In this document: positions 15,706 to 26,188 of the stretch, piece by piece | Layout of the letters: every line of letters begins with the position of its first letter | Position numbering within the stretch: position 1 is the stretch's first letter | NCBI GenBank assembly: GCA_947442105.1 | Contig: CANEVH010000008.1 | Location: 1 to 64,000 of the forward strand | Direction of reading: 5' to 3' | Length of the DNA: 64,000 bases | Source: Comamonadaceae bacterium | Lineage (GTDB): Bacteria > Pseudomonadota > Gammaproteobacteria > Burkholderiales > Burkholderiaceae_C | Notes under the pieces: generated by a model | Databases searched by the model: none | Seen by the model: the letters and a program-made list of their open reading frames with translations, nothing else | Told to the model about the DNA's origin: nothing | Translations under genes and position numbers: made by a program

Positions 15706-18113
15706 TTAGCCGCGCAAGGCCCAGAGCACGTTCTCAGCCGTGGCCGGGGCGTTGAGCTGCACCGGGCTAGCACCCGTGCCGCGCGCCTGGGCTACCGCGT
15801 CGCGCAGCGCCTCAAACACGCTGATGGCCAGCATGAAGGGAGGCTCGCCCACGGCTTTGGAGCCAAACACGTTGTCCTCGCGGTTGGGCTCGGGCCACAA
15901 CTCGACCTTGAAGTGCGCGGGCACGTCGCCTGCGGTGGGGATTTTGTAGGTGCTGGGCGCGTGGGTGGAAAGCTGGCCTTTGTCGTTCCACACCAGTTGC
16001 TCGGTGGTGAGCCAGCCCATGCCTTGCACAAAGCCGCCTTCGATCTGGCCCACGTCCAGGCCTGGGTTGATGCTGCGCCCCACGTCGTGCAGGATGTCCA
16101 CCTTGAGCACCCGGCTCTCGCCGGTGAGCGTGTCTATCGCCACTTCGGTGCAGGCCGCGCCGTAAGCAAAGTAATAAAAGGGCCGGCCGGTGAGCGTGGT
16201 TTTGTCGTAATGGATTTTGGGCGTGCGGTAAAAGCCGTCGCTCCAGAGCTGGATGCGGTTGGCGTAGGCCATTTGCACCACCGCGTCAAAACTGCGCGTG
16301 GTGGTGGGCGAAATCACCTGCCCGTTGCGAAACTGGATGGCGCCGGCGCCGCAGCCGTCCAGACCGCAGACAAAAGCGGCCAGGTTGTCACGCACCTGGG
16401 CGGCAGCAAACTGGGCGGCGCGGCCATTGAGGTCGGTGCCCGCCGACGCGGCGGTGGCCGATGCGTTGGGGATGGCGCTGGTGTCGCTGGCGCTGCACAG
16501 CACGCGCTCAAAGGGCACGCCCAGCACGTCCGCCACGATTTGCGTCACCTTGGTGTGCAGGCCCTGGCCCATCTCGGTGCCGCCGTGGTGGATGCGCACG
16601 CTGCCGTCCAAATACACATGCACCAAGGCCCCGGCCTGGTTGAACAAGGTGGCGGTAAAGCTGATGCCAAATTTGACCGGCGTGATCGCCAAGCCGCGTT
16701 TGAGCACCGGGCTGCTGGCGTTCCAGGCCGCAATCTCGGCGCGGCGCTGACGGTAGCTGGACGTGGCCTGCAGCGTGGTGAGCAAGGGCGCCAGGATGTT
16801 GTCTTCCACCTTCATCTGGTAGTGCGTGGTGTCGCGCCGCAGCACAGCGTGGGGGCCGCCCGTACCTTGGTCGGCAAGCGCCTCGGCGCTGTACAGATTG
16901 TGCATACGCACGTCGAGCGGGTCCAAACCCAAGTGGCGGGCAATGTCGCCCAAGATGGCCTCGATCACCACCACGCCCTGCGGCCCGCCAAAGCCGCGAA
17001 ACGCGGTGTGGCTTTGGGTATTGGTTTTGCAGCGGTAGGAGGCGATGGCCACGTTTTCCAGAAAGTAGGCGTTGTCGCTGTGAAACACCGCGCGGTCGGC
17101 CACCGGGCCGGACAGGTCGGCGCTAAAGCCGCAGTTCGCCGCCATCATCAAGTCCAGCGCGGTCAGGCGACCGGTGGCGTCAAAGCCGGCGGTGTATTCG
17201 TAGGCAAAAGGGTGGCGCTTGCCGGTGACTATGAAGTCGTCGTCGCGGTCCAGGCGCAGCTTGACCGGCGCCTTGAACTTGCTTGCCGCCACGGCTGCCC
17301 ACACCGCCACATGGCCGGCTTGCGTCTCTTTGCCGCCAAAGCCGCCGCCCATGCGGCGGCACTCCACCCGCACCGCATGGTTGTGCAGGCCCAGCGCGTG
17401 CGCCACCCAGTGCTGCACCTCGCCGGGGTGCTGGGTGCTGCTGTAGACCGACCACTGGCCCTGGGCGTGCGGCACTGCGTAGGCCACTTGGCCCTCCAGG
17501 TAAAAGTGCTCTTGCCCGCCCACTTCCAGGCTACCGCGCAAGGTGTGTGTGGCCTGCGCCATGCCTTTTTGCACATCGCCCCGGCGCACGTGCACTGGCG
17601 GCAGCACATAGCTTTGCGCGGCCAGGGCTTCGTGCACCGTCAGGATGGCGGGCAGGGCGTCGATGTGCAGCGCCACCTTGCGCGCGGCGCGGCGGGCTTG
17701 CATCACGGTTTTTGCCACCACCAAGCCAATCACCTGGCCCACGTGCTGCACCGTGTCCATGGCAAACACCGGCTCGTCGCCCGCAAACGCGGCCAGCATG
17801 GGGTCGCCCGGAATATCCCCGCTCAAGACCACGCCCACCACGCCCGGCATGGCCAGCGCTGCCGTAGCGTCCACGCCACGCAAATGGCCGTGGGCCTGGG
17901 TGGACAAGATGGGTGCCGCGTGCAGCGTGCCGCGCAGTTCGGGCATGTCGTCGATGTAGGTGGCTGCGCCCGCCACTTGGGCTAGTGCGCTCTCGTGGGC
18001 GATGGTGCGGCCGCTGGCCAGGGGCTTGGGGGCTGCTGATGTCGCTGGTGCGGCGGACTTTCCGAGCGTGCCGCTCCTTGCGGCCTTGCGGGGCTTCACG
18101 GATGCAGCATTTT

Positions 18114-18117
<4 letters not shown>
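15706..18117 (-). CDS. xdhB: Xanthine dehydrogenase, molybdopterin-binding subunit
   Basis: The 803-residue protein is the large (Moco) subunit of a two-subunit xanthine dehydrogenase that oxidises hypoxanthine and xanthine to urate. Visible motifs: the MRMGGGFGGKE-type loop (near residue 257), AFRGFGGPQG, GTEMGQGLHTK, and the C-terminal GEPPFMLA (near 756) with the catalytic Glu. Its ATG overlaps the xdhA stop by 4 bases. No xdhC insertion chaperone is present nearby. Length fits the family (about 770-800). Confidence 0.95.
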
Positions 18118-19685
<1,568 letters not shown>

Positions 19686-19713
19686 CAAACCTGTCCTTTG
19701 TGCCTCAAGATGG

Positions 19714-19748
19714 TGCAAGGGTAATTCAGGTGAAGTTCACCCTTTGCA
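19714..19748. promoter_or_regulatory. Nested palindrome between xdhAB and the transporter operon
   Basis: The inner element GGTGAA-G-TTCACC (19729-19741) is a perfect 6-bp inverted repeat. It sits inside a wider imperfect one with TGCAAGGGTAA on the left and TTCACCCTTTGCA on the right. It lies in the 131-bp divergent region, 29 bases upstream of the xdhA start and about 70 from the ATPase start. A regulator responding to purines could control both operons here; the regulator itself is not in the window. Confidence 0.5.
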
Positions 19749-19816
19749 AGTCGTTAGCATACGCACTCATTCACCGCTGGCCCCCCCGCAGTCGCACCAT
19801 CCCCCCCAAGAGCCGC

Positions 19817-21406
19817 ATGTCTGTCCCCCGTCTTCAACTCACTGGCATCGCCAAGGCCTATCCCGGCGTGGTCGCTAACAGCGAAGTGGCTTTGACGGTG
19901 CTGCCCGGCCAGACGCACGCGGTGCTGGGTGAAAACGGCGCGGGCAAGTCCACGCTGATGAAGATCATTTACGGCTCGGTCAAGCCGGACGCCGGGCAAA
20001 TCGCGTTCAACGGACAGGCGGTTCAGATTCGCAACCCCAAGGAGGCGCGCGCGTTGGGCATCAGCATGGTGTTTCAGCATTTCAACCTGTTTGACACGCT
20101 GACGGTGGCCGAAAACGTGTGGCTGGGTCTGGACAAGGGCTTGAGCCTGAACCAGGTGTCCGAGCGCATCACCCAAAAAGCCGTCCAGTACGGCCTGGAC
20201 ATCGACCCCAGCCGCCCGGTGCACACCCTGGGCGTGGGGGAGATGCAGCGGGTAGAAATCATCCGCGCCTTGCTCACCAACCCGCAGTTGCTCATACTGG
20301 ACGAGCCCACCTCGGTGCTCACGCCCCAGGCGGTGGAAAAACTGTTTGTGGTGCTGCAGCAGCTCGCGTCCGAGGGCTGCAGCATTGTGTACATCAGCCA
20401 CAAGCTCCATGAAATCCGCGCCCTGTGCACCGCCTGCACCGTGCTGCGCGGCGGCAAGGTCACCGGCGTGTGCAATCCGGCCGAAGAATCCAACGCCTCT
20501 TTGTCGCGCCTGATGATTGGTGCCGAGCCGCAAAAACTGGTGCACCGGGACCGCCAGGCGGGGCCCGCCGTCTTGCAAGTGCGCGGCCTGAGCTTGCAGT
20601 GTGTGGACCCGTTTGGCGTGGACTTGCAGGCCATGGACATGCAGGTGTGCGCTGGTGAAATAGTGGGCATCGCGGGAGTTTCGGGCAACGGGCAGCGGGA
20701 GCTGTTGTACGCGCTGTCGGGCGAAGACGTGCGTGCCGAGGCGGCCATGGTGGCCATCGACGGCCAGCCGGTGGGCCAGTTGCCGCCCCAGGCCCGGCGC
20801 GCGCTGGGCCTTCATTTCGTTCCCGAAGAGCGCTTGGGCCGTGGTGCGGTGCCCGCCATGAGCCTGGCGCATAACCTGCTGCTCACGCGCACCGACAGCT
20901 TGGGTGCGGGCGCTTGGCTGCGCCCCAAAGCCTTGGACGCGCAGGCGGCGGCCATCATCGCGCGCTTCAAGGTCAAGGCCGGTGGGCCGCAGGCGCTGGC
21001 CAAGTCTCTGTCGGGCGGCAATTTGCAAAAATTCATTGTGGGCCGTGAGGTGTCGGCCCAACCCAAGTTGTTGATCTTGTCGCAGCCCACCTGGGGCGTG
21101 GACGTGGGTGCGGCGGCGCAAATCCGGGGCGAGATTTTGGCCTTGCGCGACGCCGGCTGCGCGGTGCTCTTGGTCAGCGAAGAGATTGAAGAGCTGTTCG
21201 AGATTTGCGACCGTTTGCACGTGGTGGCGCATGGCCGGCTCTCGCCCCCGGTGCGCACCCAGGACGCGACCGTAGAAATGGTAGGCGTGTGGATGAGCGG
21301 GCTGTGGCCGCAAGACGGGGGCGCAACACCCGCCGAAACCGCAACCGCAACCGCAACCGCGACCGCACTAGCCCCCACAACCGGAGCGCAGCATGTGGCG
21401 GCTTGA
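19817..21406 (+). CDS. Purine/nucleoside ABC transporter, dual ATP-binding protein
   Basis: The 529-residue protein has two RbsA-type ATPase halves: Walker A GENGAGKST (residues 38-46) and Walker B LLILDEPTSVL (about 159) in the first, and LSGGNLQKF (about 397) and LLILSQPTWGVD (about 417) in the second, where the usual Walker B acid is replaced as in BMP-linked transporters. Start at 19817 (MSVPRLQL) is where family similarity begins; the longer frame runs into the divergent promoter. It powers the two permeases that follow with overlaps of 14 and 4 bases. The C-terminal tail carries a Thr-Ala repeat. Confidence 0.9.
   Translation: MSVPRLQLTGIAKAYPGVVANSEVALTVLPGQTHAVLGENGAGKSTLMKIIYGSVKPDAGQIAFNGQAVQIRNPKEARALGISMVFQHFNLFDTLTVAENVWLGLDKGLSLNQVSERITQKAVQYGLDIDPSRPVHTLGVGEMQRVEIIRALLTNPQLLILDEPTSVLTPQAVEKLFVVLQQLASEGCSIVYISHKLHEIRALCTACTVLRGGKVTGVCNPAEESNASLSRLMIGAEPQKLVHRDRQAGPAVLQVRGLSLQCVDPFGVDLQAMDMQVCAGEIVGIAGVSGNGQRELLYALSGEDVRAEAAMVAIDGQPVGQLPPQARRALGLHFVPEERLGRGAVPAMSLAHNLLLTRTDSLGAGAWLRPKALDAQAAAIIARFKVKAGGPQALAKSLSGGNLQKFIVGREVSAQPKLLILSQPTWGVDVGAAAQIRGEILALRDAGCAVLLVSEEIEELFEICDRLHVVAHGRLSPPVRTQDATVEMVGVWMSGLWPQDGGATPAETATATATATALAPTTGAQHVAA
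21337..21366 (+). repeat. In-frame AACCGC hexanucleotide repeat
   Basis: Four exact tandem copies of AACCGC plus one GACCGC encode a (Thr-Ala)n stretch at the extreme C-terminus of the ATPase. A change in copy number would keep the frame. The stretch ends about 25 bases before the start of the permease gene. Confidence 0.8.
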
Positions 21407-22460
21407 GCCCCGCGCCGAGCCCTCGCGCTTCATGGGCTACGCCTCGCCGGTGGTGGCCTTGGTCATTACCGTAGCGGTGGCATTTTTGATGTTTGTGGCG
21501 CTGGGTGCGGACCCGGTGCGTGGATTGCAGGTGTTTTTGCTCGAACCCCTGCATGGCACGCGGGCTTTGAGCGAATTGGCGCTCAAGTCCACCTCTTTGG
21601 TGCTGTGCGCCTTGGGCTTGGCGCTGTGCTACCGCAGCAACGTGTGGAATATTGGCGCCGAAGGGCAGTTCTTGATGGGCGGTATAGCGGCTGGTGGCAT
21701 CGCCATGTGGTTGACCATGCACAAGGTGGGCGTGGGCAACTGGGCGTTTTTCCCCATCGCCACAGTGGCGGGCATGCTGGGCGGCGCGCTGTGGGCCAGC
21801 GTCACGGCGGCGCTGCGCGACCGGTTCAACGCCAGCGAAATTTTGGTCAGCCTGATGCTGGTGTATGTCGCCAATTTGTTTTTGAGCTATCTGGTGTTTG
21901 GCCCCTGGAAAGACCCCCAAGGCTTTAACTTTCCGCAAACCGTCAATTTCGATATGGGCATGCCGCGCATGCTGGCCGGGTTCCGCCTGCACTGGGGCAG
22001 CGTGGTGGCGCTGGTGCTGGTGGTGGCGATGTGGGTGTTTTTGTCCCGCTCCTACCGGGGCTACCAGTTGCAAGTGGGTGGCCAGGCACCGGCGGCGGCG
22101 CGCTACGCCGGGTTTTCTGCCCGCACTTCGCTGTGGTCGTCCATGCTGGTCTCGGGCGCCTTGGCGGGCATGGCGGGTGCCTTTGAAGTGACCGGACCCA
22201 TAGGCCAGCTCACGCCCCACGTGTCCACCGGCTACGGCTTTACCGCCATCATCGTGGCCTATGTGGGGCGCTTGCATCCGCTGGGCTGCGTGGTGGCCAG
22301 TGTCTTGCTCAGCATGTTTTTGATAGGCGGCGAGCTCGCGCAGTCGCGGCTAGGGCTGCCCTCGGCGCTCACTGGCATTTTTCAGGGGGTGTTGCTGTTT
22401 TCCTTGCTGGCCTGCGACACCCTGATCCACTACCGCGTGGGCCGGAGCGCGCGCGCATGA
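21393..22460 (+). CDS. Purine/nucleoside ABC transporter permease 1
   Basis: The 355-residue protein is a polytopic permease of the BPL_transp_2 type (YufP/NupP-like), with about nine membrane spans. The conserved loop YRSNVWNIGAEGQFLMGGIAAGG and the segment GFTAIIVAYVGRLHP are typical. It starts inside the 3' end of the ATPase gene (14-base overlap) and its stop overlaps the next permease. Confidence 0.9.
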   Translation: MWRLEPRAEPSRFMGYASPVVALVITVAVAFLMFVALGADPVRGLQVFLLEPLHGTRALSELALKSTSLVLCALGLALCYRSNVWNIGAEGQFLMGGIAAGGIAMWLTMHKVGVGNWAFFPIATVAGMLGGALWASVTAALRDRFNASEILVSLMLVYVANLFLSYLVFGPWKDPQGFNFPQTVNFDMGMPRMLAGFRLHWGSVVALVLVVAMWVFLSRSYRGYQLQVGGQAPAAARYAGFSARTSLWSSMLVSGALAGMAGAFEVTGPIGQLTPHVSTGYGFTAIIVAYVGRLHPLGCVVASVLLSMFLIGGELAQSRLGLPSALTGIFQGVLLFSLLACDTLIHYRVGRSARA

Positions 22461-23377
22461 ACGAATTTGCCCTGCTCATTGCCGCCACCTTGTCCGCTGG
22501 CACCCCGCTGGCGCTGGCCGGTCTGGGTCTGTTGATCAACGAAAAAGTCGGCGTCATCAACCTGGGCGCCGAAGGCATGATGCTCATTGCTGCGGTGGTG
22601 GGTTTTGCAGTGGCCTTTCATACCGGCAACCCTTGGCTGGCCTTTGGGGCGGGCGCTTTGGCGGGCGCGGCGGCGGCGGCGCTGTTTGGGGTTTTGGTGA
22701 TTTGGCTAAACACCAACCAATACGCCACCGGCTTGGCCATCAGCTTGTTTGGCGGCGGTTTTTCGGCTTTTGTGGGTGTGGCCTATGTGGGCAAAAAGCT
22801 CGAAACCCAGGTGGCCCATGCGGTGCCCGGCTTGGGTGATTTGCCCTTTGTCGGCCCCGCGCTGTTTTCCCAGCACCCCATGGTCTACCTGACCATGGCC
22901 GCCGCCCTGCTGATTGCCTGGTTTTTTGACCGCACACGCACCGGCTTGGTGCTGCGCAGCATTGGCGAAAACCCGCAATCGGCGCACGCCTTGGGCTACC
23001 GCGTGCGCTTGCTGCGCATGCTGTGCGTGATGGCCGGTGGGGCGCTGTGCGGTGTGGCCGGTGCCTACCTGAGCGTGGTGTACGCGCCGCTGTGGGTGGA
23101 AGGCATGGTGGCCGGCCGGGGCTGGATTGCGCTGGCGCTCACGGTGTTTGCCACCTGGCGACCGGCACGCGCCTTGCTTGGCGCGTATTTGTTTGGCGGC
23201 GTGACCATGTTGCAGCTGCAATTGCAGGGCATGGGCGTGGAAGTGCCGTCACAGATAATGAGCATGCTGCCCTACATTGCCACGGTGGTGGTGCTGGTGC
23301 TCATATCGCGCAATCCAGGGTGGATCAAGCGCAATATGCCGGGCTCGCTGGGCAAGCCGTTTCATCCGGGCGCGTAA
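22457..23377 (+). CDS. Purine/nucleoside ABC transporter permease 2
   Basis: The 306-residue permease (YufQ/NupQ-like) shows the paired signature LLINEKVGVINLGAEGMMLIAA and a C-terminal RGWIALALTVFATWRPARAL. It overlaps the upstream permease by 4 bases (ATGA), so the two membrane subunits are translated together. Confidence 0.9.
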   Translation: MNEFALLIAATLSAGTPLALAGLGLLINEKVGVINLGAEGMMLIAAVVGFAVAFHTGNPWLAFGAGALAGAAAAALFGVLVIWLNTNQYATGLAISLFGGGFSAFVGVAYVGKKLETQVAHAVPGLGDLPFVGPALFSQHPMVYLTMAAALLIAWFFDRTRTGLVLRSIGENPQSAHALGYRVRLLRMLCVMAGGALCGVAGAYLSVVYAPLWVEGMVAGRGWIALALTVFATWRPARALLGAYLFGGVTMLQLQLQGMGVEVPSQIMSMLPYIATVVVLVLISRNPGWIKRNMPGSLGKPFHPGA

Positions 23378-23428
23378 AGCGCACCCGGCTTTTTCGCAGC
23401 GACTTTTATTTTTTTACATGAAGGAAGA

Positions 23429-24574
23429 ATGATGATGAACTTGTCCAAACGTTCCATGCTGGCGCTTGTTGCCGCCAGCGCGCTGGCGGCAACGCTGGCG
23501 GCTTGCGGCAAAAAGGAAGAGCCCGCACCCGCGCCTGCGGCTGCGGCGTCCGCCCCCAAGGCCGAGCCATTCAAAGCAGCCTGGGTCTACGTCGGCCCCG
23601 TTGGCGACGCTGGTTGGACTTTCGCCCATGACCTGGGCCGCAAAGCCGTTGAAGCCGAGTACGGCGACAAGGTGCAGACCACGTTTGTGGAAAAAGTGCC
23701 CGAAGGTGCGGACGCCGAGCGCGTCATCCGTGACCTGGCCCAGCAAGGCAACAAAATCATCTTCGCCACCAGCTTTGGCTACATGGAGCCCATGCTCAAA
23801 GTCGCCAAGGATTTTCCAGACGTCAAGTTTGAGCACGCCACCGGCTACAAAACCGCCGAAAACATGAACGTGTACGACGCACGCTTCTACCAAGACACCT
23901 ACCTCGCAGGGGTGATTGCCGGCAAGATGACCAAGACCAATACCTTGGGCTTTGTGGGCTCCTTCCCCATTCCTGAAGTGCTGCGCAACATCAACGCCTT
24001 CACTCTGGGCGCCCAATCGGTCAACCCCAAGATCAAGACCAAAGTCGTTTGGGTCAACACCTGGTTTGATCCACCAAAAGAGTCCGAAGCCGCGCAAACC
24101 CTGATCAATGGCGGTGCGGACGTACTCCTGCAAAACACCGATTCCACCGCCGTGTTGCAAACGGCTGACAAGGCTGGCAAATTTGCCTTTGGTTGGGACT
24201 CTGACATGAGCGCGTTTGCGGAGAAAGCCCACCTGGGTTCTGCGATTGCGGACTGGAGCAACTACTACAAGAGCTCGGTCAAATCGGTCATGGACGGCAG
24301 CTGGAAAGGCAACACCGTCACCCGCTGGGGCGTGGCTGAAGGCCAGAACGACCTGATCAAGATCCCCGATGTGGTGCCCGCCGAGGTGAAAGCCAAAGTG
24401 GACGAAATCAAAGCCAGCATGAAAGCGGGCACGTTTGAAGTGTTCACCGGCCCCATCCTCGACAACACCGGCAAAGAGCGCCTGGCCAAGGGCACGGCTG
24501 CCGATGACGACTTTAGAGGCAAGATTAACTTTTATGTCAAGGGCGTGGAAGGCAAGGTTCCCGCTGGCAATTAA
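23429..24574 (+). CDS. BMP-family substrate-binding lipoprotein
   Basis: The product begins with a lipoprotein signal ending in LAAC (lipidated Cys26), then an Ala/Pro linker and a BMP (PnrA-like) binding domain: AAWVYVGPVGDAGWTFAHDLGRK, AERVIRDLAQQGNKIIFATSFG, and VLLQNTDSTAVLQ. BMP proteins of this transporter class bind nucleosides or purines. Three ATGs in a row (23429, 23432, 23435) follow AAGGAAG; spacing favours the second or third. It is the last transporter gene, followed by strong hairpins. Confidence 0.9.
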   Translation: MMMNLSKRSMLALVAASALAATLAACGKKEEPAPAPAAAASAPKAEPFKAAWVYVGPVGDAGWTFAHDLGRKAVEAEYGDKVQTTFVEKVPEGADAERVIRDLAQQGNKIIFATSFGYMEPMLKVAKDFPDVKFEHATGYKTAENMNVYDARFYQDTYLAGVIAGKMTKTNTLGFVGSFPIPEVLRNINAFTLGAQSVNPKIKTKVVWVNTWFDPPKESEAAQTLINGGADVLLQNTDSTAVLQTADKAGKFAFGWDSDMSAFAEKAHLGSAIADWSNYYKSSVKSVMDGSWKGNTVTRWGVAEGQNDLIKIPDVVPAEVKAKVDEIKASMKAGTFEVFTGPILDNTGKERLAKGTAADDDFRGKINFYVKGVEGKVPAGN

Positions 24575-24589
24575 GCGCGTCTGATGCCC

Positions 24590-24671
24590 GTCCCGCGTAC
24601 CGCGCGGGACACGGCGCAAGGGATTGCCGCGATAGCGACGCTTGCGTTGCGCTGCGGCAATCCCTTTTTTT
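24590..24671 (+). terminator. Two hairpins, the second a strong rho-independent terminator
   Basis: A first stem pairs GTCCCGCG (24590-24597) with CGCGGGAC (24603-24610). The second pairs AAGGGATTGCCGC (24618-24630) with GCGGCAATCCCTT (24654-24666) across a 23-base loop and runs into a T tract to 24671. It sits between the binding-protein gene and the Rieske oxygenase gene, 10 bases ahead of the latter's GGAGGAA site. Confidence 0.85.
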
Positions 24672-24689
24672 GTTGTTGTCGGAGGAAGC

Positions 24690-25667
24690 ATGATCGAAAA
24701 AACCCTGTGGCACCCTGTAGGCACCTTGGCCGATTTGGCGGGTTCCCCCAAAGCAGTGGTGGTGCTGGACGAGGAAATCGTCATTTGGCAAACGCCTGAA
24801 GGCGCATTTCGCGCCTGGGCGGACCGCTGCCCGCACCGTGGTGCCAAGCTCTCTTTGGGGCGGGTGCAGGGTGACCGGTTGGAATGCGCCTACCACGGCT
24901 GGCAGTTTGACGGCGCAGGCCAATGCCAGTTGATTCCGGCCTTGCCCGACTTCACGCCGCCTGCCGCGCACCGCGCCTGCACCTTTGAGGCCTGCGAAGC
25001 CTACGGCCTGCTGTGGGTGCGTCTGGCGCCCGGAGAGGCCGCACTGCCGCTGTTTGCCGCCGAGACGGACGAGCGCCTGCGCAAGGTCAACTGCGGCCCT
25101 TACACCGTGCAAAGCAGCGCGCCGCGTGTGGTGGAGAATTTTCTGGACTTGGCGCATTTCGGCTTTGTGCACGAGGGCTGGCTGGGCAGCCGCGACGCCA
25201 CCAGCGTGCCGCCCTACGAGGTGCGCGCCACGCCCACGGGCGTGCTGGCCACCGGTTGCAAGGCGGTGCAACCGCGCTCCTCGGTGCACGCCACGGCCAG
25301 CGCCATGGTGGAGTACAGCTACGAAGTCATCAGCCCCTACGGCGCGGTGCTGACCAAGGTGCCCGAGGCTGGCACCGCGGCCATTGAAGGCCTGCGCGAA
25401 TCCATCGCCCTGTTCGCCTGCCCGGTAGGCCCCGAAACCAGCAAAGTCTGGATTCGCATGGCCATGAACGACTTTGACTCGCCCGACCACAAGCTGACCG
25501 ACTTTCAGGACACGATTTTTGGCCAGGACAAGCCGGTGCTCGAATCCCAGCGCCCCAAGCGCCTGCCTTTAAGTCCAGGTGCGGAACTGCACTGCGCTGC
25601 CGACAAGATGGCAGTGATGTACCGCCGTTTTCTGGTCGAGACCGGTATCAGCTTTGGGGTGTGCTGA
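24690..25667 (+). CDS. Rieske non-heme iron oxygenase (alpha subunit type)
   Basis: The 325-residue protein has an N-terminal Rieske [2Fe-2S] domain (Cys47, His49 in CPHRG; Cys66, His69 in CAYHGW). A catalytic iron site follows: Asn150, Asp153, His156 and His161 in NFLDLAHFGFVHEGW. Length and layout match vanillate-demethylase-type oxygenases that need a separate reductase, which is not in the window. Start at 24690 has GGAGGAA. Lying directly behind a purine transporter and divergent from xdhAB, it may oxidise a purine, like the HpxD component known from Klebsiella. The substrate is inference. Confidence 0.85.
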   Translation: MIEKTLWHPVGTLADLAGSPKAVVVLDEEIVIWQTPEGAFRAWADRCPHRGAKLSLGRVQGDRLECAYHGWQFDGAGQCQLIPALPDFTPPAAHRACTFEACEAYGLLWVRLAPGEAALPLFAAETDERLRKVNCGPYTVQSSAPRVVENFLDLAHFGFVHEGWLGSRDATSVPPYEVRATPTGVLATGCKAVQPRSSVHATASAMVEYSYEVISPYGAVLTKVPEAGTAAIEGLRESIALFACPVGPETSKVWIRMAMNDFDSPDHKLTDFQDTIFGQDKPVLESQRPKRLPLSPGAELHCAADKMAVMYRRFLVETGISFGVC

Positions 25668-25792
25668 GCCCCTATTGCGCCAGGTCTCGTGCCAAGCAAA
25701 GCGGCGCGTGGCACTGGGCAAAGCGTGACGCGCATCACGCCGCCTTGATGGCTTACCCCCTATGCTGAATGTGTACGGTTGGCGCTCGCTGG

Positions 25793-25803
25793 CCTACCGT
25801 GGG
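25793..25803 (+). promoter_or_regulatory. CCTACCGTGGG element, copy 1
   Basis: CCTACCGTGGG occurs 137 bases upstream of the small membrane protein gene at 25940 and again at 30043-30053, upstream of a BON-domain lipoprotein gene. Both genes resemble small envelope-stress proteins. A shared regulatory or transcript-leader function is possible but unproven. Confidence 0.3.
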
Positions 25804-25842
25804 TGCGATTTGGCGCCCACGCATTCAGCCAGGGAGTTTTTC

Positions 25843-25947
25843 ATGAAAAACCATTGCGTCCGCAACGCAGCCGTGGGCGCCTGTCGTCTGGGCTGCCGTC
25901 TATCGTGGGGCCGACCCGGCTCAGCATGGAGGTGCAGCCATGCTTGA
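25843..25947 (+). CDS. Possible 34-residue leader peptide
   Basis: An ATG at 25843 behind CAGGGAG opens a 34-codon frame, MKNHCVRNAAVGACRLGCRL and onward, with four Cys and many Arg. It ends 7 bases inside the next small gene, so translation could be coupled. No family is recognised; it may be only a transcript leader. Confidence 0.3.
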   Translation: MKNHCVRNAAVGACRLGCRLSWGRPGSAWRCSHA

Positions 25948-26086
25948 AACCATTGCCGTCGTTTTGGTGCTGCTCTGGCTCGTGGGCCTGGTGTCCTCGT
26001 ACACCATGGGCGGCCTGATTCACATTTTGCTGGTGGTCGCAGTCGTTGTGGTGCTGGTGCGCATTATTCAGGGCAGGCGACTTTGA
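25940..26086 (+). CDS. 48-residue lmo0937-type membrane protein
   Basis: The frame encodes two closely spaced hydrophobic spans (MLETIAVVLVLLWLVGLVSS and a second rich in Leu/Val/Ile) ending RIIQGRRL. Size and pattern match the lmo0937-family small membrane proteins, common near stress genes in Burkholderiales. A strong GGAGGTG precedes the start. Function unknown. It was found by reading the spacer, since it is too short for usual length cut-offs. Confidence 0.7.
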   Translation: MLETIAVVLVLLWLVGLVSSYTMGGLIHILLVVAVVVVLVRIIQGRRL

Positions 26087-26144
26087 GGTTCAGGCCCGGC
26101 CCTGCTTCGGGGTCAGCCCTGTAGGACCGTCAGCACCATAGAAA

Positions 26145-26176
26145 AAGGGGGAGCCACCGGTAGGTGACTCCCCCTT
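26145..26176 (-). terminator. Rho-independent terminator of the OmpA-like gene
   Basis: AAGGGGGAGCCACC (26145-26158) and GGTGACTCCCCCTT (26163-26176) form a 14-bp stem with one mismatch and a 4-base loop. On the minus strand it is followed by a run of T (26142-26146 read in reverse), and it lies 12 bases beyond the OmpA-like stop codon. Confidence 0.85.
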
Positions 26177-26188
26177 GGCACGTGTGCT

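Noticed and set aside
15376-17985. Very long plus-strand frame opposite xdhB
   Set aside because: It is a GC-rich shadow: His/Gly/Ala-heavy composition, no domain, and the minus strand encodes a clear xanthine dehydrogenase subunit.
19754-21313. Long minus-strand frame opposite the ABC ATPase
   Set aside because: The plus strand carries two sets of Walker and signature motifs; the minus frame has no recognisable domain.
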